Positions 10,241 to 19,837 of a stretch of DNA of 64,000 bases are shown here, piece by piece (the first letter of the stretch is position 1; each line of letters starts with the position of its first letter). The DNA comes from Oikopleura dioica. Lineage: Eukaryota; Chordata; Appendicularia; Copelata; Oikopleuridae. The stretch covers positions 2,550,501 to 2,614,500 of the forward strand of contig OU015568.1 of NCBI GenBank assembly GCA_907165135.1, in the 5' to 3' direction. The notes under the pieces were generated by a model that had not been told where the DNA came from, made no database searches, and saw nothing but the letters and a program-made list of their open reading frames with translations. The translations under genes were made by a program, and so were the position numbers.

Positions 10241-13200
10241 ATGAGCGATCAAGTTAAAATATCAGGTACAAAACTTATTCGGAAAAAGGACAATTTTCGA
10301 TATTTTTTGCAGAAAGAGGATGAAAAAAATAGCAATCATCATTTAAAATCTGGTCAACTAATGAGTTATTTGTTTGTTTAGAAATCAAACCCTAACCCTA
10401 ACCCTAACCCTAACCCTGACCATGACTCTAAGCAAAACCCTAAAAAATCTTCTAGGAACACTGATGGAACGACAAAAAGCGCTTGAAAAATCGCAACAAA
10501 GCTGGAAAAACAGCCAACAAAAGGTAAAGGCCCTTCTTAGAAACGCCCTTCAGCTGTCCATTTAATAGAATGATCTGAGAAAAAGAACATTCGATGCATT
10601 ATTCAAAAGATTTCCGCAAAGCACTTCAAAACTTTTTTGCCCCGCGTTAGAGATTATGAGCTGGGTCAACATTTGCTCAGATTTGACGAGCGCCGGAAAT
10701 CGCACAATCAAAATGACATGTTCAGAAGACAGTAATACTCCACTGTTATTCGGAACATGGGGAATATTAAACTTCTGGGAAAAGTTCAGCTTTGCAAATA
10801 TCGAAAATGCCGGCAAATTTATCAAAAGACAAAATTATCGAAAAATTCACTAGAATTTTAAGGCAAATATCGTTCCACAAAACAAATTGTCTGACAGACT
10901 CGCTGGTCTTCAGAAAAATGCAACTTGGCAGAAAAAATCTTCATCTGATCCCCTTCCCGTGTCATCTGGAAAACTCTCAGATCGACTCGCCCAATGCCAG
11001 GAGAATGCGAAATACAAAGAAAAGAAGATGGAGGTACAGAGTGCGGGCAATTTGAATAAAAAGCTTGACTTGCTAAATGCGGCGGAAAGCAATTGGAAGA
11101 AAAAGGTCGAACATAAAGATCATCAAAGCTTGTCGACTTCCGCAAAGGTGAGATCTTTGATTTGACAATCAAAAAATAAAAACAATAACTCTTTCGTATA
11201 AATTATAAATTGGTCGAAAATTTCATCAGTAACAAGAGTGAATTCAAATTTTTAAGTGAAAGAAATTAGTCGGCTACATCCTCAATTTATAAAATTCATT
11301 ATTCAGGCACAAAAATCCGGAAACAAATTCTCCAAAACCCCGTCTCGAACAACCTCTCTACCAGTCAAATCCGTCATCAAGCCGCAAACCATCAAGTTAT
11401 CCAAAAACTCCGAGGCGCGTTCAAAATCATTGTCAGAGGACATTTCCGACCTTGAAAAGCTGGCAACACGAAAGGGAGAAGATTCCGTCTCGCTGAAAGT
11501 AACAAGAAATCAGAAAATTCCGAAGTTCGACGAAAGCATTCTTGATGAAATTCTCTCGCCTTCGTTCAAAGAAAATGTTCAACCGGCGAAGGATGCGGAG
11601 GACTTTTCTTTCATTCCTCAATCACCTCCTCCGAAAATCACCCGGCTTTCAAAGCCAAGAAGAAAGCGCCCCGCTCGGGAGCAAAACCGCAATCCTCTGA
11701 GATCCGCGCCGATTGGAGAGGATAACTACACGGAAGAAAAGACTAATTTGTCGGAGAAAATGTCCGGGAAGGTCTTTACGAATTCCGCCCTTGCTGGTTT
11801 AGCGGCGAAAGAAGACATCAACGCCGTCAAATTGAAATCCAAAAATGATCGGTTACTCGCTGATGATTCGCCATACAAACACCCGATGCTGATAAAACTC
11901 AAGGGGAGAAAGCGAGCTTTTCCGTTTGTCGTTCCTTGCTCGATCTCATCCCTCACCAATGATGACTCATTCATCCTCATCACTCAAAGTACCGTCTTCG
12001 TTTTCCTTTCCGAGTTCTCCAACATCGTAGAAAAAGCAAAAGCGAAAGATTTTGCCCGGTTTGTTTGCCAGACATCAGATTTGGGCACGAAAAATCCAGT
12101 TTACAAGCTTGTCAGTGCAAAAACCAACGAGTTCTGGAAAATCCTCGGTGGAAAAATGGAAGACATAGAAGAGGTCAAATACGACCCAGATATGGCAGAT
12201 GATGATTTTGAGGCAGAGTGCTTTTCGAATTCAAGAGTTTGGGAAGTGATAAAAGCTGAAAATGAAGATTCAGCGATGCTTAAACCGGTTGAAAACCAAT
12301 GGGGAAGAAGTCCGAGCCAAAAGGACCTGGAGAGCGAAAAGATCTTCGTCTTCGAATTTGGTGCCGAAATTTACACCTGGATCGGGGCAAAAGCTCAGTA
12401 TCGACTTAGAACAAAGGCGAAAGAGCTTGTCAATTATCTGATCGCTAATTATTACGGTGAATCTGATCTAGAATCGATGATCATTGGCCGAGTTACCGAA
12501 CATAGGGAGACCTCGTTGTTCTCCGAAAAATTCGTCGACTGGATTCGACCGAACCAAGAAAATGTCCTTTTACCTATCGCAGAACGAAACAAACTCAACA
12601 TTCAAATCATCGACTACAAACCCGTGACCCCAGATCTCGACACAGAAACTCCCGACTATCCCCTGACCGAAGGGAAATTCAACGTCTCCGGCGGAGATGG
12701 CGAAATCGTCGGCGATGATGGACGAATCATGAAAATTTCAACGATCAGTTATGAAAAACTCACCCCGATGAATGGAAAATTAAAGACGATCAGCAAGAGT
12801 ACTTTGACTTCTGAAGATGTTGTTCTCGTAATATGGAAGTTTTCAATCGCTGGGACGGGCAAATGGTTTGGAAAACAAATGAAGAGCGTGAGAAATCAGC
12901 AAGATCTGCCAAAGGGAAGCCAAAAGGAAGTACTGTTCCTCTGGGGCGGAACTGAAGCATCGGAACTCCTGCTTGGAGAAGCTGCTCTTCTTGCGCAGGA
13001 TTTGGGACTCGGAGTGACTCACAATCTCAAGCCGGGGATGGAACCGAAGGCGTTTTTGAAAGCTTGGAGTGGAAGACTAACGATTGAGAAATCAGCAAAC
13101 TCTGGCGACAAATTATACACGAACTGTGATTCCTTGACTATGGAGGTCACTTGCGACAAGGAATCAGTGAGACACGGAATGAACTTCTTCTACCGAAAAG

Positions 13201-13677
13201 AAGGAGGGAGAAGAGTTCAAATGGGAAGTGGTGGGCCAAGCTGGTTCTCGGAAACGCCGAAAGAGCCTGTTGAAAAAGTTGAAAAATTATGGTCAGCGGA
13301 GAATTTCAAAGATCGAATTGGTAAGAAATGAGTCCTGATTTACCTCCTCCTTATAATTTTTTTAAGTTGCGATTGAGCTGCCCTCAAGAAAAATCTGGAA
13401 GAACTACCCATACGAGCTTTCTCAACTTACATCCCTCAGCCTCTTAATGACCAATATCAGAATCTACATCATCTCCGACACGCCAAAAACAGAGGGCTCC
13501 CATGCACAGGACTTTCAAAAGCGAGTCGAGTGTGTTCGTGAAATTGCGAAGAACATCTCAAATGGTAAATTATTCTTTATTAAATTTTCCATGAAAAAGT
13601 TTTTAGGAAAAACAATCAAAAAAATTGAAAAATCGACTTTACCTCATCGTTTCAAATGCCTTTTTCCTCCTGTATAA
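10241..13677 (+). CDS. Supervillin/gelsolin-family actin-binding protein
   Basis: Six exons (10241-10265, 10456-10523, 10863-11147, 11307-13320, 13367-13564, 13607-13677) give about 886 residues. The N-terminal third has the supervillin-type repeat (SDRLAGLQKNATW, SDRLAQCQENAKY, KKLDLLNAAESNWKKKV). A basic, Ser/Pro-rich linker follows, then gelsolin-like repeats, e.g. SEKIFVFEFGAEIYTWIGAK and KEVLFLWGGTEASE. Family members bind F-actin and tie it to membranes and myosin; a villin headpiece, usual at the end, is not seen (the protein ends near RFKCLFPPV). Length is well below vertebrate supervillin, so this is a short form. The start is set by the first ATG in frame with a good GTACAA donor. 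Confidence 0.8.
10388..10417 (+). repeat. Interstitial telomere-like repeat in supervillin intron 1
   Basis: Five perfect tandem AACCCT units (minus strand AGGGTT, i.e. TTAGGG register) occur within the 190-bp first intron (10266-10455). Degenerate units (CTGACC, AACCCTAAAA) follow. Confidence 0.9.
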
Positions 13678-14401
13678 GACCTATTATTAAACTATTGCTT
13701 GAAATATAAAGACCACGAAAAAATAAACAAAAATCAAAAATTATCTTTCAAAAACCGGACTTGCTTCGAGCAACTTCGCGGGGATTTTCCACTTTCGATC
13801 TCTCGCTTCTCATTTTTCTCAAGGGTTCAACCGGTTCAAGCTCAACCGCTCAGCATAAAAAAGAGTCTGCGGCGCGGTAGAATATCAGTTTTAAGAGAAG
13901 TTCTGAGACAATGAAATTTCGCTTGATAGAAGGTAAGAAATAAAAGTGTCGCTCTTTTGTTTTAATGCCGAATTCGACTTGACCTTTAGGGTCAATAGTT
14001 AAGACAATGAAAGAACTGAAGAAAGGGTAAAATAAATAGACGAATATTTCTGAGTTTTATCAGAAAAATTAATGAATTGATGCATCATAAAACAAGAGGA
14101 AATGCGCTTTATACTGAAATTATTCTTCAAAGATAAAAAATCAAAAAAGCTGTCTTCTGATCCAGGTTATATATTTTTTGGGTTTCATTTGTGTAAAAAT
14201 GTAGGTCAAATTCAAATTCACTTATCACGCCTTCTGGCTCAAATATTGTCTCAGTTGATCGAGATTTCTTTGAATTGGTCAAAACAAAGTTTGTCATTTC
14301 AGAAACAAATTCAAGACAGTGCTAAATAACACGCCATTCAACACATAGTAGAATTTTCAGCTTTCAATTTTATTCAATTCGAAATTTGCTTATAAACGAT
14401 T
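13678..14401. other. Intergenic region before the transporter gene
   Basis: Contains a TATA-like CATAAAAAAG near 13854 followed by ATG at 13911 and seven codons up to a GTAAGA donor-like site, which might be an unlinked first exon. CTTATAAAC near 14388 lies just upstream of the transporter ATG. No other gene is supported. Confidence 0.35.
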
Positions 14402-16581
14402 ATGGAAGAGGAAAATAGATTGAAAGATAAAATGAAAATTTCAGAGTTCGATGATATTTGGAATGTTCTGCCTCATTTCAGGAAAGTGGTTACAAAAAAA
14501 TATTCTCGTGAAGACTTACAATCTTTTCAACCTCTTTAAAAGCGGATATCAGCTGTGGATCACTGCTGTTGCCGGATATATCAGCATGGTTGGAGGCCTA
14601 TGCGCTCTGTTTCCCGTATTCGGACAATGGACTCCACCATATCATTGCAAAAGTCCTCTTGACGATCAGTTCTCTTCCTTGACTTTCGCCGAAATTTCAA
14701 CTCTCCATCAAAGTAATTATAGTCTCAATCCATTCTCCCATCATTTCATTAGATGTTCTTGGACTGGATTCATGCGAAACCGCAAAATTTTCAGTCACAC
14801 AGAATTGCACACATTCGACCAATTTTTCCGATATTGAGGGCTGCTTGAAAAAGGAGATCAGTAACTCGACGATCGAATCATATGATTGTCAGCCAGACGA
14901 TTTTCTTTACAACATGGAAGCGATCGGTCAACCAATTGATAAAGATAACATGCTATTTAGATCTGTAAGTTCTTTCTATTTAATAAGGACGAACAATTTT
15001 GATAGGGGAATCGTGGCAAACGACTGTCTCAGAATTCAACACCGTCTGTTCGCGACAGTGGCTGGGCTCTCTGATGACTTCTGCCGGAATAATTGGCCAA
15101 TGGCTCGGAGCGATTTTCGCAGGAATTTATGCTGACAGATTTGGGCGAAGAAATGCCGTTTTTGTCTTTTCTTCCTTGATGGCCGCGCTGTCCATTTTTC
15201 AAGGAGTTCTCAACAACGAATACGGTTTCATTATTTGTCGAGTCTTAGTGATGGCCTGCAGCGTAAGTCAATACAGTAATCACACTTGTAAACATCTCAA
15301 TTCAGCAAATAGCTTACATCGCAGCCTTGACATACGGGGTCGAGCTGACAGGACCGTCAAAGAGGTCGATTCCCGGAAGCCTGATCAATGTCTATTTCTC
15401 CGTCGGCTACTCTGGAATTTCTCTGATCGCTTGGTTCATTCCCGACTGGCAAGGATTGTCAGTCGCAATCGGCATTTTTGCTGCAATCCAAGTTTTCTTA
15501 TGTAATTTTTCCACCTCTGCACACTATTTAATTATTTTAGGTTTTTTCATTCCCGAGTCGCCTCGATTTCTCGCAATCAAAAATGAAATTGAAAAAGCCG
15601 GAGATGTTCTCAAAACCATCGCTTCTAAGACGAACACAAAACTTGATGAGAACATCGTTGATGAACTAAGTGGATTAACAAAATTTGAAAAAGAGAAAGA
15701 AAAATCTGAAAAAACGACGTCGGATCTCTTCAAGACAACTCCCATCAGACTTGGTTTAACTTTTTGAAAATACAATTTTTTAATTATTTTTCAGTGACGC
15801 TGAATATTGGTTTTTCATTTATTGTCGTCACAATTGTTTACTACGGGCTCGCTTACAATGTTTCATCCCTTTCGTAAGACGGACTCTTTTTATCATTTTT
15901 GACTTGATTTCAGAGGCGATATTTATGTGAATAATGTTATTAATGGACTTGTCGAGTGTTTCGGCTATTTTGTAAGCATCCCTCTTATCGACCGATTTGG
16001 CCGAAGATCTACAACAGGAATGGTCATGTTAAACAGTCTTTACTCTATTTTCTTTGATTTTATTTGACCATAAAAAGCAACAATGATGTACATTGGTTCC
16101 ACCTCTTTGTTTCTATTCATGCTTACAGATCAACTCGGATTTGACTCTGTAACAATTCAAGAATGCGGAAAATGGCTAGCGTTTATTGGAAAATTCTGCG
16201 TCTCCGGTGCTTTTAACAATATCTTCATCTTCGCGTCTGAGCTTTATCCGACTGAAATCAGAACCGTCGGCGTTGGATTTTGCTCGATGGTTGGTCGCGT
16301 TTCCGGGGCGCTGAGTCCGTTCTTACTAGGAATCGGTTTTATGCTTCGGGGTCAAATAAGCACTCAAAGCATTATAAAACCTTGACAAAGCTCTTCAAAA
16401 TAAGCCCGGATTCGGCTGGTTCCCTTACACGCTTTTTGCTGTTTCCGGCTTTTCTTCAGCGACTCTTCTTTTAAAACTGCCAGAAACCAACAATGTGAAT
16501 CTAACTGAGACACTCGAAGAAGCTGAGGAGTTTTACAGGTCATCTTCTTCAAAGAAATGCTCAGAAGGACGTCTTTTATGA
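14402..16581 (+). CDS. SLC22-like organic ion transporter (MFS)
   Basis: Ten exons (14402-14481, 14543-14712, 14753-14959, 15006-15262, 15306-15501, 15541-15753, 15795-15873, 15914-16035, 16078-16335, 16391-16581) keep one frame for about 590 residues. The layout is that of organic cation/anion transporters: N-terminal EFDDIW motif, first membrane helix, large extracellular loop with cysteines and N-glycosylation sites, MFS signatures YADRFGRRNA and IDRFGRRS, the SLC22 hallmark PESPRFL after helix 6, and SELYPTEIRTVG in the second half. It should move organic ions across the plasma membrane; substrate is not readable. Introns 1 and 3 need GA-AG borders. The C-terminus is a short Ser/Lys-rich tail. 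Confidence 0.88.
14482..14542 (+). other. GA-AG intron, transporter intron 1
   Basis: Donor TTTCAG|GAAAGTGG and acceptor TTTAAAAG|CGGAT join in phase 2 to give PHFSGYQLWI, the expected start of helix 1 in SLC22 proteins. The donor looks like the normal AG|GTAAGT with T changed to A. Confidence 0.65.
14960..15005 (+). other. Probable GA-AG intron, transporter intron 3
   Basis: A GT donor lies at 14965 but puts the next exon out of frame. Starting at GATCTG (14960) and ending TTGATAG joins in phase 1 and keeps the frame to the end of the protein. Confidence 0.5.
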
Positions 16582-17130
16582 TTTTTTTCGTTTGATGGAA
16601 TGAGATTCAGTTTCAAATATTATCTTTCCTGCATTAGTTTAAAATAAATTATCTAAGAGAAAAATATGATTGTATTCAAACAGAAAGCTCTTAATTGAAG
16701 TTACCTTTGATTAGATGTTTGCGTACTGATGACTATTTGATGAAGAATTGTGGCAGACGGAAATTGCTCGGAAATAATACTCATTTAGGCGGGGCCGGAG
16801 TCAACAGATCGATCATTTTTTTATTAATTTCTATGAAAATGGGTTTTCTAAATATAGTTATTTGCTTGATGAAAATAAATAGCGTTATCATTATCATAAA
16901 ATGATATGAATTCTTAGCGAAATATTATTTCTAGTAGCAAAATAAGGGATTTTTAAAGTGACAAAGCATCCTCTCAGAATAAATTAACGAAAGGTAAGGA
17001 AATAAAAAAAAATAACGGGGTCACAAGTACCTTGCTTTTTTATGACGTGCTCCATTAACTCAGACTTCATCGAACCAAATCAGAGCACAGCTATTTTCTG
17101 AACGCAAAAGAGATTTGACTTTATGGAAGG
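16582..17130. other. Intergenic, no gene seen
   Basis: AT-rich spacer with the transporter 3' end (AAATAAAT-type signals near 16643) and the leader of the next gene. The frame at 16695-16904 has no coding features. Confidence 0.5.
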
Positions 17131-18167
17131 ATGGAGCCAACAGTTATCGGATTGATTTCAGCTGGAGCACTTGCAGTTCTTGTGCTTTTGATCGTTTTTG
17201 TAAGATACAAGTTTCCGGAGAAATTTTCGCTAACAACGAACAGAAAAATGAGTTATCAAAATACAAATCCGAGGCAGAAAACATTCATGGTCAACAGTAA
17301 GTAGAAGGCATCTTGAATGATAAATTAAAAATAAAATCATATTGATAATGAATCCTTTTTCCAAAATCTGTTTGGTAAAAACGATAATGTAAAATTCTTG
17401 ATTAATATTTTTCGCAAATTTTTGAAGAGTCCGCTCGACAAATATTCCAAAAAGATACTTTAAAAACGATAAAATCATCAGATTTTCCCAATAAAACCAC
17501 CGCAAACCACCTTTTTTATATATCCACAGAGAAGAAAATCGAAATAAAAATAACGACCAACAGCTAAACTCGCAAATTAAAATCAACTGACGACGGGCGG
17601 ATCAAACGACTCTGATAGAGTTATGGCCTGAGAAAACCACAAAAAATGAAATAACTTATCATTGTTGTCCAGTTTGTTGACGAACCAGCATTTGAACCCG
17701 TCAAAATTAGCGGTGAACTTTTCTCTAACTCAGCATTTTAGGAAACAGGCCTGAAAATATGAGCAGAAACCAGCTTCTAGAGCTCGCAAGAGCAAGAGCT
17801 AGGATGGAGTTCAATATATCGCACAGAAGCTCGATGGTAGCCGAGCTGATGGAGACGAGGCCAGAGGTTTCCGAGCGACTCGAGCCAGTCTTTTTTTGTT
17901 TTCGATGAAAGCATAAAAGAATGCGCCGTCTGTACATATGAGGTAAAGAAGAATCAACGGGGGTTGCCTTAATCAAATTTTCAGTTCAACATGACGGATC
18001 ATCTGCCTTCAATTCTCACTGTATGTGGCCATCAAATTTGCGACCCATGCGTTGACAGATGTCTGCGAGACTATGCCCGATGTCCAGTCTGCAGGTTAGA
18101 ACCAAAGGACCTCATTGACTCCGCACGGAGATATAAAGCTGCCAAGCGAGCATTTTTATCGTCTTGA
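17131..18167 (+). CDS. Membrane-anchored RING-finger protein, frame break in middle
   Basis: ATG at 17131 begins with a hydrophobic segment (GLISAGALAVLVLLIVF) and a basic flank, so an N-terminal membrane anchor. Later exons include 17662-17701 and 17742-17942; the last, 17985-18167, completes a C3HC4 RING: ECAVCTYE, then VCGHQICDPCVDRC and CPVCR. The reaction would be ubiquitin transfer at a membrane. The frame before the RING (LELARARARMEF...) and the frame of the RING differ by one base across a T7 run at 17890-17896. One T fewer would join them, so this is either a sequence error or a broken gene. The middle exon joins (17299-17662) are not resolved. Confidence 0.6.
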
Positions 18168-18676
18168 CCAATTTATCTCCCAATGACTTTTCTTTTTACG
18201 ATTTTTCATCCGCAAATAAATGCTTACATGGTCTCTTTTTCGACCTACATTTCGATCGCCCGTAAAAGACTCAGAAAAGCCACCATTGAAAGTCAAGACA
18301 AATGAATACTTCTCAAAAGCTGCGAATAACAACTGTCTTTTAGTAGCCCACTTTTCGAAGGAGACGTTTTGCGACACTACGATTTGTTTCAAGAAAAGCC
18401 GAAGGAACTACCAGGACTCGTTTAAACTCGATTTTCAACACTGTAAAGTTTACACCGGTAAAAATCATTCTGAAAATCATTCTGTAAACAAAATCGTGAT
18501 TCTTCAACGTTCAATTTTATTCCAACCGTTCAAAATAAAAAATACAATCTACAAAATATTTGAATATTTACTTCTTTTATTACAACAAAAAATTGAAAGG
18601 TCAGGCGAAAAAAATTAAACATAATCGGGACTTTTCTGAGATGGAGCGGAGTAATTTGAGGTCGCATAGCCAGGAT

Positions 18677-19477
18677 CTAGATTTTATTTATAAATGAGGG
18701 TTTATTTTTGATCTTTCTCTTACGGAATTGTTCTCGTTCTTCGTCCTCTTCATCGCCAGAGCCTGAGCAGCATCCCATGAACATAATGATCGCTACTCCA
18801 ATAAAAATGGCACTCGCGCACCAGCCGACGTAAATTGCTGCTCCAAGGGTCCACTGAGTTCCCTAGCCAACTCATCAGTATTTTTAAAATTGCCAGTATC
18901 TTACCGCGTTGATGGAGATGGATCCCTGGTGCATTTGGAAGTCCTTCCATCTTTTAATGATCATGTGAGCGGCCCAAGAAGTTGCAGCGAGAATCATGAT
19001 TCCGGCGATTGATAAAAGGCCAGCAGCGCCCCCGGCGGCTTGAACCTTTGCTATCTAGAAAAGATGAATTTCAGCGAAATAGACGTGGAAAACCTTTGTT
19101 GGTGCAATATTGATAGCATCGGAAGAGGCAGTGCCAGCGACAAAACCGATAATAGCGCAAATAAGACCAATGATGACAAGAACTCTGAAACCAATGATTC
19201 CATACTGGGCCAACGCAGCGATTCCAAATTGTGACAGCTTTTGGCAATGGCCCTAAAGATATTTGTTTGAGAACCCAGTTCTGCTGAGCAAACTTACATT
19301 ATCAGCGTTAACAGCTTTCTCGCAATATTTCCAGAGCCCAAGCGATTTCTGCACGCCTGTCTGTATTCCGTTATTATTCTGGACACTTATCGCCCAGTGC
19401 GGAGTCGCAAGGCAATAGACTGTCATGCAAAGAGCAACGAAACTCAAAGCAATTCCAATCGTTCGTATGGCTCCCAT
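18677..19477 (-). CDS. Claudin-like four-helix membrane protein
   Basis: Four minus-strand exons (19298-19477, 19094-19252, 18905-19054, 18677-18862) join in phase 0 to 224 residues. Four hydrophobic segments are evident: IGIALSFVALCMTVYCLA, VLVIIGLICAIIGFVAG, AAGLLSIAGIMILAATSWA and IYVGWCASAIFIGVAIIMF. The first outer loop has W(ATPHW)...GLWKYC...HCQ, the W-GLW-C-C signature of claudins. Claudins form the strands of tight junctions between epithelial cells and set ion selectivity. The cytoplasmic tail is acidic then basic and lacks an obvious PDZ-binding end. Introns are GT-AG. Confidence 0.85.
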
Positions 19478-19837
19478 CTCTCAAAACTAGCAAATGAAGA
19501 TCTCTTTCTTTTTGGAAAAATTCGAGTTGTGCGAACAAAGGCGAAATTGAAAAATTTAATTTAAAGCTGCTTGAGGTCAAGATTTTATACAATGCAGTTG
19601 GTGACTCGGCGCGTAAATTATCGACCAAATATAGTAATGCAAATATGGTGATCATTGCAAATGCCACGAAATTCCAAATTTTTTCTATTTGTCTTACAAA
19701 CGATGAATAGGAAAGATCAAACGTAGTAATGGATGGAAGGATAGTAATGGGAAAATGAATGGTCGAGGTCAGTGAACTCAGACTTTAGAATCACAGAAAT
19801 AAAGATCAGCTTGGAAAACTATTCAGTCATTGTTGAT

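Noticed and set aside
10388-10417. Chromosome end
   Set aside because: Only five units, and genes continue without a break on both sides.
10374-10565. Reading frame made of LTLTLT repeats
   Set aside because: It arises from the telomere-like tract. The splice pattern 10265 to 10456 places the tract in an intron and gives a supervillin-type repeat.
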